DNA of 12,720 nt, taken from positions 1 to 12,720 of the forward strand of contig JALHFX010000058.1 in NCBI GenBank assembly GCA_022837595.1, read 5' to 3'. Under the pieces are notes generated by a model. It saw only the letters and a program-made list of their open reading frames with translations. It did not search any database and was not told where the DNA came from. The first letter of the stretch is position 1. Every line of letters starts with the position of its first letter. This DNA is from Propionibacterium sp. (GTDB lineage Bacteria; Actinomycetota; Actinomycetes; Propionibacteriales; Propionibacteriaceae). Position numbers and translations under genes: made by a program. Of the stretch, positions 1 to 7,762 are shown one piece after another.

Positions 1-201
1 CTGCTGCTCGTCAATCTGGTGCTGACATCGGCGATCGTCGAGGGATTCGACTACTTCCTCGATCTCTACCTGGTGGGGAAGATCGTGTCGACCGCCGCGA
101 TGACCATGTGGAATTTCCCGATCATGAAGTACTGGGTCTACCCGCGCTCCAAGGTCGCCGAAGCTGTTTCAGCCGGACGCGAACCGTCGGCCGACGAGTG
201 A
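1..201 (+). CDS. GtrA-like membrane protein, C-terminal fragment
   Basis: This is the last 66 codons of a gene that begins before the window, read in the first frame and ending at TGA 199-201. It shows a hydrophobic stretch, a short loop (GFDYFLDLYLVGK) and a second hydrophobic segment containing the pattern MWNFPIMKYWVY, then a polar tail of about 18 residues. A Trp-Asn-Phe helix close to the C-terminus followed by a positively charged end is typical of the GtrA family. These are small proteins with four membrane helices, proposed to flip polyprenyl-phosphate-linked sugars across the membrane for surface glycan decoration. Only about the last two helices are visible, so the family call rests on a short piece. 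Its relevance is that a YfhO-like protein lies about 5 kb downstream, and GtrA and YfhO proteins cooperate in Bacillus. A minus-strand gene and hairpins separate them, so they are not one transcript. Confidence 0.6.
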   Translation: MLLVNLVLTSAIVEGFDYFLDLYLVGKIVSTAAMTMWNFPIMKYWVYPRSKVAEAVSAGREPSADE

Positions 202-217
202 AGCGCCGGCCGACGGT
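183..217. terminator. 11-bp inverted repeat spanning the stop codon of the GtrA-like gene
   Basis: ACCGTCGGCCG at 183-193 is perfectly complementary to CGGCCGACGGT at 207-217, leaving a 13-base loop that contains the TGA stop (199-201). The stem is very GC-rich. There is no T tract, which is common for actinobacterial terminators. It lies between convergent genes and could act in both directions. Confidence 0.55.
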
Positions 218-226
218 GAAGATATG

Positions 227-242
227 GAGTGCGAACGCACTC
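227..242. terminator. Short hairpin between convergent genes
   Basis: GAGTGCG (227-233) and CGCACTC (236-242) are inverted repeats; in practice this is a six-pair stem with a GAAC loop. It lies between the stop of the left plus-strand gene (201) and the stop of the minus-strand gene (270). It may back up the stronger hairpin at 183-217, or serve as the terminator for the minus-strand gene. Confidence 0.4.
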
Positions 243-269
243 AGGGTTGAAGGGCCAGAGGCCTGAACG

Positions 270-863
270 CTAGCGCGGGAAGGCCAGGAAGAACTCCTGT
301 ACCGAGTAGGGATCCCCACGCAGCTGTCCGGTGAAGGTACCGAAGTACCAGTAGATCATGCCGGTCTGGTCATCAATCGCGTAGTACCAGTAGTGCCCGG
401 CGCCGGAGTTGATGTCGCCATCGACCAGCGGTGTCTGCCCGGGGTTCTCCTCCTCGCCACGCTGTTGAGCGAAGGCTGCGGCCTCCTCCTCGGAGCCCCA
501 TTCGGCGAGATTGGCGGTCAATGCCTCATCGTCCGACTGGAACGTACCGGACGACGCGCTGACCGCGCCGGACTCCATGGCGGTCGGATCTTCGTCACCA
601 GCATCCCAGGTGTAGCCGTCGAACTCGGTGGGGATGTACTCCTCGAGGTTCTCGGCTGTGGGAGGCGTCGGCGAGGGGGGAGCTGTCTGATAAGGCGTGT
701 TGGCCGGGGGCGTGGTGGGGTAGCTTGCAGTCGGGGTGGATACTGGAGTCTGCGGCGAGTTGCTGCTTCCGTTGCGAATGAATAACAAAACGGCGATTCC
801 TACCACAACGACGACAATCGCGCCAACAGTGAGCCACCGAGTCTTTCCGGCTCTGATATTCAC
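270..863 (-). CDS. Unrecognised single-pass membrane protein with Pro/Thr-rich stalk
   Basis: The predicted protein has 197 residues. I start it at GTG 863-861 because AGGGGGG lies at 875-869 (minus strand), five bases upstream; in-frame ATG codons further upstream (to 923) have no such site. Residues 1-10 are basic and residues 11-29 form one strongly hydrophobic helix (GAIVVVVVGIAVLLF), with no lipobox cysteine. A Pro/Thr/Ser-rich stalk follows at about 36-70. The rest, about 71-197, is an acidic domain predicted to be outside the cell. It is rich in aromatics near its end (HYWYYAIDD, MIYWYFGTF, EFFLAF) and has no cysteines. The layout of basic N-terminus, signal anchor, stalk and folded domain suggests a surface-exposed protein anchored in the membrane. 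I do not recognise the domain and assign no function. The gene is convergent with the GtrA-like gene and divergent from the large deacetylase gene, sharing a 130-base upstream region with the latter. Confidence 0.8.
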   Translation of the reverse strand: MNIRAGKTRWLTVGAIVVVVVGIAVLLFIRNGSSNSPQTPVSTPTASYPTTPPANTPYQTAPPSPTPPTAENLEEYIPTEFDGYTWDAGDEDPTAMESGAVSASSGTFQSDDEALTANLAEWGSEEEAAAFAQQRGEEENPGQTPLVDGDINSGAGHYWYYAIDDQTGMIYWYFGTFTGQLRGDPYSVQEFFLAFPR

Positions 864-879
864 AGTGTCCCCCCTAGTG

Positions 880-908
880 TTGGCGCGATGGCCCATCCTT
901 GCTACAAT
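880..908 (+). promoter_or_regulatory. Candidate sigma-70-type promoter for the large deacetylase gene
   Basis: TTGGCG (880-885) and TACAAT (903-908) are separated by exactly 17 bases. They match the -35 and -10 consensus at four and five of six positions. This would start transcription near 915 and leave a leader of about 80 bases before the GTG at 994. The surrounding 895-960 stretch is visibly more AT-rich than the genes. No comparably good promoter was found for the divergent minus-strand gene. Confidence 0.45.
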
Positions 909-981
909 CCTCAAGTATTGCACGTTTACATCGCATACATCTGAAGAACACCTGTTATTTCCCTGTCAAGATCGTTCAGCC

Positions 982-987
982 GGGGGG
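982..987 (+). promoter_or_regulatory. Ribosome binding site that fixes the GTG start at 994
   Basis: A GGGGGG run lies six bases upstream of GTG 994-996, and the residues after this GTG form a normal signal peptide. The open frame continues upstream to 736, but that part runs through the leader, the promoter and the minus-strand gene. Confidence 0.6.
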
Positions 988-993
988 CAAATC

Positions 994-3900
994 GTGAGTC
1001 GAGTCGCCGAGCAAGGTTCATCCAGGCGCCGTTGGGCGTGGCTTTCGGCCTTGGCCGTCCTGTTGACCGCAGTGGGGCTCATCGCCGCACCGCGAGCGTT
1101 GGCTGCGGACGCCGGGGACTGCAGTGGTGGGGCGATCCAGATCATCGCCCACGAGGACGACGATCTGCTCTTCCAAAGTCCCGATCTGCTCCGCGACGTC
1201 GATGCCAAACGCTGCGTCCGCTCGGTTTACGTGACCGCCGGCGACTCGGGCTACGAGGACGACTACTGGCAGTCGCGCGAGAAGGGCTCGGAGGCGGCTT
1301 GGGCCGACATGGCAGATGTCTCCAACAGCTGGACCACCAGCACGATCTCGCTGGCCGGCAAGTCCGTGCGGTTGCGCACACTGAGGGACGCTCCGAACAT
1401 CTCGATCATCTTCATGCGGCTGCCGGACGGCTTCCCGCTCGGCACCGGTTCACCGGCCCAGGGCAATCAGAGCCTCTACCGGTTGCTGACCGGCGCGATC
1501 TCCTCGATGTCCGCAGTTGACGGCAGTGCGTCCTATACCGCCAGTACGCTGCGCAACGCCTTGCTCGATGCCGTACGCGACAAGGACAGCACATGGATCC
1601 GCACTCAGGATTTCCTGAGCTTCTACGGTGCCGATCAGGACCACTACGATCACCACGCGGTGTCGTTCCTGGCCCGTGATGCCGCAGGCGCTTACGAGAA
1701 CGACGCCATCCTCAGCAGCTACCTCGGCTACGGCGATTTCGTCAACAACGGCATGTGGCCGCAGAACATCTCGGGCACCGATCTCGATCGCAAGGAGAGC
1801 GCGTTCGACGCGTACTCGAACTACGACGACGAGGTCGACTGGGACGAGTACTGGAACCGCGGCTGGATTCAGCGGCAGTATGTGCTCGCCATCAACGGCG
1901 AAGCGTCTGCGGCGAATGCGGGTTCCGATCAGGACGTCAGCGCGGGCACGCTGGTGACGCTCGACGGCACCGGCTCGACCGGCGTCAGTGGCTTGTCCTA
2001 CTCGTGGACCCAGACAGACGGTCCGACCGTGGCGCTCAGCAGCACCACGTCGGCCACGCCCAGCTTCACTCCCACCGAGCCGGGTGACTACACCTTCGCG
2101 CTGACAGTCAGCGGCGGCGGCGCGACTTCGGCCGATGACGTGACGATCTCGGTGAGCGGTTCCGCGCCGCCCGACGAGACGAATCTTGCGCTGGCCACCG
2201 GTGTGACGGCGACCGCCTCGTCGGCGGCATCGGCTCAGCCCGCCTCAGCGGTCCGCGACGGCAGTCTGCTCGGCTATCCGACCGACGCGTCGAAGGAATG
2301 GGCGAGTGTCGGTGGCAAGGCGGGCACCTGGGTGCAGTTGAACTTCCCGTCGGCCATCACGGTCAACGAGGTCATCCTCTATGACCGGCCGAACACGAAT
2401 GACCGTGTCAACAGCGGAACCCTCACGTTCTCGGACGGCAGCACTGTCGCGGTTGGCCAGTTGGCCGACTCGGGTCCGACCACGGTCAGTGTTCCGAACA
2501 AGGTGACCACCAGCATTCGTTTCACCGTCAACACGGTGTCGACCACGACCCAGAACATCGGCCTGGCCGAGTTCCAGGTCTTCGGCGACCTCACCTCGGC
2601 TCCGACGGCCAACGCCGGCGCCGACCAGTCGGTGGCCGTGAACTCGCTGGTGACCCTCGACGGATCCGCCTCCACCGGTGCTTCGCTGACCTATGCCTGG
2701 ACGAAGTCCTCCGGTCCCGCCGCGACTCTGTCCTCGGCAACGGCCGCCAAACCGACCTTCACGCCGACCGCGACCGGCGTCTATGTCTTCCAGCTCACGG
2801 TGAAGAGCGGGACCCAGACGGCCAGCGACACGGTGACCATCAATGTGACGGCCGCCGGCGAGGTGAACCTGGCACGGCAGACCGGCGTCACGGTGACTCA
2901 GTCGTCCCAGCTCTCGACGTCGCCGGGCACCAAGGCCATCGACGGTGTCATCTCCGGTTATCCGACCGATGAGACGAAGGAATGGTCGTCCAATGCCGGC
3001 AAGGCGGGCAGCTGGATCAGGCTGACCTGGCCGTCCGCGGTGACCGCCAATCGGGTCGTGCTCTATGACCGTCCGAATACGGCTGACCAGGTGCTCTCGG
3101 GCACCCTGACCTTCTCGGACGGCAGCTCGGTGACGGTGGGCCAGCTGGACAATGCCGGCGGTGCCACTACCATCACCTTCCCGGCCAGAAGCTTCAGCTG
3201 GGTTCAGTTCACTGTGAACTCGGTGTCGTCAACGACTTATGAGACCGGCTTGGCCGAGTTCGAGGTCTATGGTTCGGTGGCTGCGGTGGCAGATGCCGGA
3301 CCGGATCAGTCGGTTCTCACCAACACGCTGGTGACTCTCGACGGCTCGAAGTCGAGCGTGCCCAGCGGAACCCCCACCTACCAGTGGTCGAAGAGTTCCG
3401 GTCCGGCCGCGACTCTGTCGTCCCCGACGACTGCGAAGCCGACGTTCACGCCGGCCGCCGCCGGCACCTACGTCTTCCAGTTGACCGTCGCGAGTGGGTC
3501 ACTGACCGCGACCGACACGGTCACCATCACGGTGACCGCTCCGGTGGCGCCGGTGGCCAACGCCGGACCCGACCAGACCGCCAGGACGGGCACGCTGGTT
3601 ACCCTGGACGGCTCTGCTTCGAATAACCCGAACGCTGGAACCACGCTTACCTACGCGTGGACGCAGACCGCGGGTGCGCCGGTCACGCTGACCGGCGGGT
3701 CGACCGCGAAGCCGACCTTCACCGGCGCGGCGGATGGCCCCTACACCTTCCAGCTCAAGGTGACTGCAGCCGGGCTCAGCGCGACCGACACGGTCATCGT
3801 CACCCTGAGCACACCTCCGGCGCAGGCTCCGGTTGCCAACGCCGGGCCGGATCAGTCGGTCACGAAGGGCACCCTGGTGACCCTGGACGGCACCGCGACG

Positions 3901-5238
3901 ACCAACCCGAACAGCGGCTCGACTCTGAGCTACCAGTGGTTGCAGACCGCCGGTGCCACGGTGCCGCTGTCGAACGCGACCGACGCGAAGCCGACATTCA
4001 CGCCCCCGACGGCCGGTTCCTACACGTTCCGGCTGACCGCGACGAGTGCCGGACAGTCGTCCACGGACACGGTGACGATCACCGTGACCGACGCCCCGCC
4101 AACGCCCACCAATGTGGCGCGGCAGGCAGGAGTGACAGTCACCCAGTCCTCCCAGGCCACCGGCCAGGAGGGCACGAAGGTCATCGATGGCATCGCCAAG
4201 GGCTACCCCGGTTTCGACGCCAACGAGTGGTCGACCGTCGGCGGTAAGGCCGGCAGCTGGATCAAGCTGACCTGGAACAGCCCGGTGACGCTGAGCAAGG
4301 TCGTGCTCTACGACCGGCCCAACACCAACGATCGCATCACCGGCGGGACGCTGGTCTTCTCGGACGGCACCTCGGTTCCGGTGACCTCACTGACCAACAA
4401 TGGGACGGCGACGACCTTCACGTTCACCGCCCGCACCGTGACCAGCGTCCAGCTGAACATCACGTCCGTCTCGACTGCCACACAGAATGTCGGGTTGGCC
4501 GAGTTCGAAGCCTGGGGGGTCTCCACGGTGGCCCCGGCGAACCGGGAACCGGTGGCCAACGCCGGGCCCGACATCTACGGGTCGGTCGGAAAGGCCGTGA
4601 CGCTCGATGGGTCGGCTTCCAGTGACCCCGATCCGAGCGATTCGCTGACCTACACGTGGACGCAGACCCAGGGTCCCTTGGTCTCGCTGGCATCGGCCTC
4701 GACAGCTAAGCCAACCTTCACGCCGAGCGCTGCCGGGACCTACGTCTTCGGATTGAGCGTCTCGGACGGCAAGGCGAGCGCGACCGATTCGGTCAGCGTG
4801 GTCGTGGCGGCGACCGCAGCGACCAACGTCGCGCGGCAGTCGGGTGTCACGGTGACCCAGTCGTCCCAGTTGTCGACGTCGCAGGGCACCAAGGCCATCG
4901 ACGGTGTCATCTCGGGTTACCCGACCGATGAGACGAAGGAATGGTCGACCAATGCCGGCAAGGCGGGCAGCTGGATCAAGCTGACCTGGTCGTCCCCGGT
5001 GACCGTGAGCCGAATCGTGCTCTACGACCGCCCGAACCTGGAAGACCAGGTGCTGACGGGCACGCTGACCTTCTCGGACGGCTCCACGCTCGCCGTGGGC
5101 GCGTTGGACAACGCCGGTGGTCCCACCACGATCACCTTCAGCCCGAAGACGATCACGAGTGTCCAGTTCACGGTGAACAGTGTGTCCACTCGCACCTACG
5201 AGGTCGGCTTGGCTGAGTTCGAGGTCTACACGGCATAG
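994..5238 (+). CDS. Secreted PIG-L/LmbE deacetylase with six PKD-like and four F5/8C-like modules
   Basis: The predicted protein has 1414 residues. The signal peptide (about 1-37: basic RRR, hydrophobic core, ALA cleavage site) indicates export. Residues about 43-303 form a GlcNAc-PI de-N-acetylase (PIG-L/LmbE) domain, a zinc enzyme family that removes acetyl groups from N-acetylglucosamine-type sugars. The first metal motif is AHEDDD (H53, D55, D56) and the second is DHYDHHAV (H217, D219, H220), so the usual ligands are present. C43 and C74 are kept in the paralogue and may form a disulfide. The tail alternates Ig-fold PKD-like modules (about 306-389, 536-621, 763-849, 853-943, 947-1033, 1187-1273) with F5/8C (discoidin, CBM32-like) modules (about 397-532, 625-760, 1040-1175, 1278-1414). 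Each F5/8C module has an LYDRPN strand and ends in GLAEF. Most PIG-L enzymes are 220-300 residues, so the tail is the unusual part. There is no LPXTG or SLH anchor, so retention at the surface probably depends on the modules. The natural substrate is unknown; wall polysaccharide is an inference. Confidence 0.88.
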   Translation: MSRVAEQGSSRRRWAWLSALAVLLTAVGLIAAPRALAADAGDCSGGAIQIIAHEDDDLLFQSPDLLRDVDAKRCVRSVYVTAGDSGYEDDYWQSREKGSEAAWADMADVSNSWTTSTISLAGKSVRLRTLRDAPNISIIFMRLPDGFPLGTGSPAQGNQSLYRLLTGAISSMSAVDGSASYTASTLRNALLDAVRDKDSTWIRTQDFLSFYGADQDHYDHHAVSFLARDAAGAYENDAILSSYLGYGDFVNNGMWPQNISGTDLDRKESAFDAYSNYDDEVDWDEYWNRGWIQRQYVLAINGEASAANAGSDQDVSAGTLVTLDGTGSTGVSGLSYSWTQTDGPTVALSSTTSATPSFTPTEPGDYTFALTVSGGGATSADDVTISVSGSAPPDETNLALATGVTATASSAASAQPASAVRDGSLLGYPTDASKEWASVGGKAGTWVQLNFPSAITVNEVILYDRPNTNDRVNSGTLTFSDGSTVAVGQLADSGPTTVSVPNKVTTSIRFTVNTVSTTTQNIGLAEFQVFGDLTSAPTANAGADQSVAVNSLVTLDGSASTGASLTYAWTKSSGPAATLSSATAAKPTFTPTATGVYVFQLTVKSGTQTASDTVTINVTAAGEVNLARQTGVTVTQSSQLSTSPGTKAIDGVISGYPTDETKEWSSNAGKAGSWIRLTWPSAVTANRVVLYDRPNTADQVLSGTLTFSDGSSVTVGQLDNAGGATTITFPARSFSWVQFTVNSVSSTTYETGLAEFEVYGSVAAVADAGPDQSVLTNTLVTLDGSKSSVPSGTPTYQWSKSSGPAATLSSPTTAKPTFTPAAAGTYVFQLTVASGSLTATDTVTITVTAPVAPVANAGPDQTARTGTLVTLDGSASNNPNAGTTLTYAWTQTAGAPVTLTGGSTAKPTFTGAADGPYTFQLKVTAAGLSATDTVIVTLSTPPAQAPVANAGPDQSVTKGTLVTLDGTATTNPNSGSTLSYQWLQTAGATVPLSNATDAKPTFTPPTAGSYTFRLTATSAGQSSTDTVTITVTDAPPTPTNVARQAGVTVTQSSQATGQEGTKVIDGIAKGYPGFDANEWSTVGGKAGSWIKLTWNSPVTLSKVVLYDRPNTNDRITGGTLVFSDGTSVPVTSLTNNGTATTFTFTARTVTSVQLNITSVSTATQNVGLAEFEAWGVSTVAPANREPVANAGPDIYGSVGKAVTLDGSASSDPDPSDSLTYTWTQTQGPLVSLASASTAKPTFTPSAAGTYVFGLSVSDGKASATDSVSVVVAATAATNVARQSGVTVTQSSQLSTSQGTKAIDGVISGYPTDETKEWSTNAGKAGSWIKLTWSSPVTVSRIVLYDRPNLEDQVLTGTLTFSDGSTLAVGALDNAGGPTTITFSPKTITSVQFTVNSVSTRTYEVGLAEFEVYTA
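2926..3030 (+). repeat. Near-identical 105-bp repeat, copy 1 (in F5/8C module 2)
   Basis: This matches 4885-4989 in the same gene at 101 of 105 bases by direct reading. It encodes the stretch from GTKAIDGVISGYPTD to LTW. Similarity continues on both sides but at a lower level. Confidence 0.85.
4885..4989 (+). repeat. Near-identical 105-bp repeat, copy 2 (in F5/8C module 4)
   Basis: This is the partner of 2926-3030. The four differences are TCC/TCG, TAT/TAC, TCC/ACC and AGG/AAG codons, so two are silent and two change a residue (Ser to Thr, Arg to Lys). Confidence 0.85.
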
Positions 5239-5290
5239 CGGGTCCAAGGTCTCGACTCGTCATCGGGTCTCGGGGTGTCGCGCCAACCGG

Positions 5291-5313
5291 AGCCTCACCC
5301 CGAGGCTGGTGAG
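5291..5313 (+). promoter_or_regulatory. Two alternative hairpins over the YfhO-like gene's ribosome binding region
   Basis: AGCCTC (5291-5296) can pair with GAGGCT (5302-5307). Alternatively CTCACC (5294-5299) can pair with GGTGAG (5308-5313). The two stems exclude each other. The purine-rich elements GAGG (5302-5305) and GGTGAG (5308-5313) just before ATG 5316 would each be buried by one of them. The stems are only six pairs, so a regulatory role is speculative. Confidence 0.3.
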
Positions 5314-5315
5314 CC

Positions 5316-7571
5316 ATGAGAAGGTCATCGGAGGAAGTGGATCCGGCGAGCCGTACGTCGTCGACGGCGGCGCAACGGTCGGCGTCAAGGGGCGACCGAG
5401 TAGCGCGTCAACACCAGGACGGTCTGGCACCGCTGGTGGTGATTCTTGCGGTGCTGGTGGGGTCCTCGGTGGCGTACCTGCGTACTCACGACTTCTACTT
5501 CTGGGACGATTCGGCCGCGGCTTTCCTGCCCACGTGGTACGCGGTGGGCCAGGAGCTGTGGTCAGGTACCTGGCCGACTATGCGGCCGGACTTCTGGATG
5601 GGTGGCAACTGGGCCGCTGAGGCGCAGTTCGGGCTGTGGAATCCGGTCAATCTGGTGATGATGATGGCCGTCGCCAAACTTCCGGACCTCGCCGTCAGCG
5701 CCTTCATCGTCAAAGCCTTCTGGCAGGTCATGCTCGCCATGGGTGGCTATCTGCTGGCTCGGGAGTACGGCGCGAACCCCTGGCCGGCGGCCGCGGTCGC
5801 GGTGGCGCTGCCCTTTGCCGGGTTCACGCTCTATTTCGATGCATCGATGTGGATCGCCGGCTTGATCGCCACCGTGTGGACGGCCTGGTTCTGGTGGGCT
5901 GCGCGGCGAGTGCTGAATGGTCGCCTCAATCCATTCATCGGGTTCATCTTCGGCTACCTCCTGATAACCAATGGCAACCCTTACGGGGCGCTGTCCGCGG
6001 TCATCGTGTTGATGGGTCTTGCGCTTGAGGCCCTGCTGCACCGGCAGTTCCGAGCGTTGTGGAAGCTCGTCCTGATGGGTGGCCTGGTGGGGTGCACCGC
6101 GCTGGTGGCGTATCTGCCGCTGCTGCTCACCGCGGAGGTGGGGTGGCGCACTGCCAAAGGCATCGTCAACGATGGTGACCTGGCAATCAATTCCCTCATG
6201 TTGATGGGGACCTCCACATCAACCATGTTGCCGGACCTCTTCGTTTGGAGAGTGTATGGCAGCAGCGTTCCGGTTGCTTATTCGGCGTGGTTCCTCTTGC
6301 CGATCCTGCCGTGGCTGAACTGGTCGGCGTCCCGCACCAAGGCAAGGCAGATGGCCGGGTTGTGGTGGGTGCTCGGTGTCTATCTGGTGCTGGCCTTGGG
6401 CCCTTCGCAGATCTGGATGTTCCGTTGGCCGGTGCGGTTGCTGGAGTACGTGTGGTTGGCGTCCTTTGTGATCGTTGCCGTCGTATGGTCGCAGGGTGTG
6501 CGGACCGATGCCTGGAAGCTTCGTGCCGCAGGAAGTGTAGTCATCGCGTTTGCCGGAGCTCTCATCGCGTTCCTGATGGCTCACGACGTGGCGGAGCGTC
6601 ATCTGGTTGGCTTGATCGTGCAGGTCGCGCTCATCGGGGTGATGATCGTTTTTGCGTTGAAGGCGGAGCGGCTTCTGCCGGGCCTGTTCATTGCTGGGAC
6701 GCTTGCCACCCTTGTGCTGCAGATCATCTGGATGCCGTACAGCACCGACGGCACACTGTGGCAGTTCCGCCTCCCATCGAGTGCCGCGGCCGCGGCGGAT
6801 TATCGAGGGCGCGTGCAAGGCCCGCTGCTGCAGGTCGCGCAGATTGATGTCACGGCAACCCAGGTCCGTGAGGAGGCGGGCGGATGGTTGCTGTTCGGCA
6901 GCATGCCGGGAGCGTTCGGGGTCGAAAGCACCACGAGCTACACCGGGCTGGGCTTCGACGTTTTTGCGGGAGCACTGTGCATCAGCTACGCAGGGGCAAC
7001 GTGCCCAGAGGCGTTCAATGTCGCCTTCGGGGCCCTGCCGGATGCAGGCGGAGCTCGCTTCGTGGATGCCACGAAGATGAACACGGTGCTCGTCGAGAAC
7101 CGCCTGGTCCCGGGCGTCGCGCAATTCGAGCCGCCACCGGGCTGGCGCCTGGCCGAGACCAATGAATGGGTGGCGGTTTTCGTCCGTGACAGCCCGCTTC
7201 CGTGGCCGGATTCGAGGCTTTCGGTTGCTGATGGGGTGAGCGTGGCCGCTGCGTCCTCGTCCGACACCAGCGAGATACTGCGCGTCTCGACCGGCTCAAG
7301 CGGCGGATCGCTGACCTTCGCGCGGCTCGCTTGGCCCGGATACACGGCGACCGTCAACGGCGAGGAGACGCCGATCATCACCAATTCGGCCGGCCTGCTG
7401 CGAGTCGACCTGCCGGCGGAGCTGTCGGACGCAGTGGTGAGCATCGAGTTCACAGCGCCCGGCTACGGCGTGGCGGTGCCGGTGCTGCTGATGGCCATCC
7501 TGGCTGCCGCCGCGCAGGGGCTCGTGGTCGCCAGGGGTGCCAAACCCCGCCGCGCCGCCGCCGACGATTGA
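5316..7571 (+). CDS. YfhO-like polytopic membrane protein, probable GT-C glycosyltransferase
   Basis: The predicted protein has 751 residues. It has a short polar basic N-terminus (1-36), a first helix at about 38-54, then a loop outside the membrane that begins with FYFWDD (D64, D65) and continues with WMGGNW and GLWNPVNL. An acidic pair right after the first helix is typical of GT-C enzymes, which use polyprenyl-phosphate sugars on the outer face. About a dozen membrane helices follow up to about 472. Residues about 480-715 form a soluble domain outside the membrane with a possible C555-C563 disulfide. It ends in a beta-rich piece (WPGYTATVNGEE, LLRVDLPAE, VSIEFTAPGYG) and a last helix at about 718-738. 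This ending resembles the YfhO family closely. In Bacillus, YfhO glycosylates lipoteichoic acid using a sugar lipid flipped by a GtrA protein. The start follows the upstream stop by 77 bases with no clear terminator between, so co-transcription with the large deacetylase is likely. Donor and acceptor cannot be read from the sequence. Confidence 0.72.
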   Translation: MRRSSEEVDPASRTSSTAAQRSASRGDRVARQHQDGLAPLVVILAVLVGSSVAYLRTHDFYFWDDSAAAFLPTWYAVGQELWSGTWPTMRPDFWMGGNWAAEAQFGLWNPVNLVMMMAVAKLPDLAVSAFIVKAFWQVMLAMGGYLLAREYGANPWPAAAVAVALPFAGFTLYFDASMWIAGLIATVWTAWFWWAARRVLNGRLNPFIGFIFGYLLITNGNPYGALSAVIVLMGLALEALLHRQFRALWKLVLMGGLVGCTALVAYLPLLLTAEVGWRTAKGIVNDGDLAINSLMLMGTSTSTMLPDLFVWRVYGSSVPVAYSAWFLLPILPWLNWSASRTKARQMAGLWWVLGVYLVLALGPSQIWMFRWPVRLLEYVWLASFVIVAVVWSQGVRTDAWKLRAAGSVVIAFAGALIAFLMAHDVAERHLVGLIVQVALIGVMIVFALKAERLLPGLFIAGTLATLVLQIIWMPYSTDGTLWQFRLPSSAAAAADYRGRVQGPLLQVAQIDVTATQVREEAGGWLLFGSMPGAFGVESTTSYTGLGFDVFAGALCISYAGATCPEAFNVAFGALPDAGGARFVDATKMNTVLVENRLVPGVAQFEPPPGWRLAETNEWVAVFVRDSPLPWPDSRLSVADGVSVAAASSSDTSEILRVSTGSSGGSLTFARLAWPGYTATVNGEETPIITNSAGLLRVDLPAELSDAVVSIEFTAPGYGVAVPVLLMAILAAAAQGLVVARGAKPRRAAADD

Positions 7572-7686
7572 TCTCGGGCACTCACCGGCAGGGCCGATCT
7601 GCAACCTGTGACTTGCTGTGCTCGTGCTGTGAGTACCGCTGGAGGGTCGATCTGGGCACCTATTTCCAATAGTGAAGTGTTACGTT

Positions 7687-7704
7687 CCTCTGCGTCGACA
7701 GAGG
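7687..7704. other. Small hairpin in the leader of the second deacetylase gene
   Basis: CCTCTG (7687-7692) and CAGAGG (7699-7704) form a six-pair stem around a six-base loop. It lies in the 191-base gap 7572-7762, which otherwise shows only a modestly AT-richer patch near 7660-7690 and no convincing -35/-10 pair. With no T tract after it, the role is unclear. Confidence 0.25.
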
Positions 7705-7762
7705 TATTGGGGGAGATCCCTTCGCCCGGATGCCTGTGATCAGTCACTCGGGCAGGAGAACG

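Noticed and set aside
736..993. Upstream extension of the large deacetylase frame, giving a 1500-residue protein
   Set aside because: It would run through the minus-strand gene, a good promoter and the leader, and would bury the signal peptide. GTG 994 with GGGGGG upstream is better.
1021..1105. Twin-arginine (Tat) signal in the large deacetylase
   Set aside because: The RRR run is followed by W-A-W and does not match the S/T-R-R-x-F-L-K pattern well. An ordinary Sec signal peptide is the simpler reading, though Tat is not excluded.
4387..5247. 286-codon minus-strand open frame opposite the end of the large deacetylase gene
   Set aside because: Its composition is that of an antisense high-GC frame (Arg, Gly, His, Asp), with no ribosome binding site or recognisable domain.
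5330..5339. GGAGG followed by GTG 5337 as an alternative start of the YfhO-like gene
   Set aside because: The spacing is only two bases, too short for normal initiation. It would change just seven residues, so ATG 5316 is kept.
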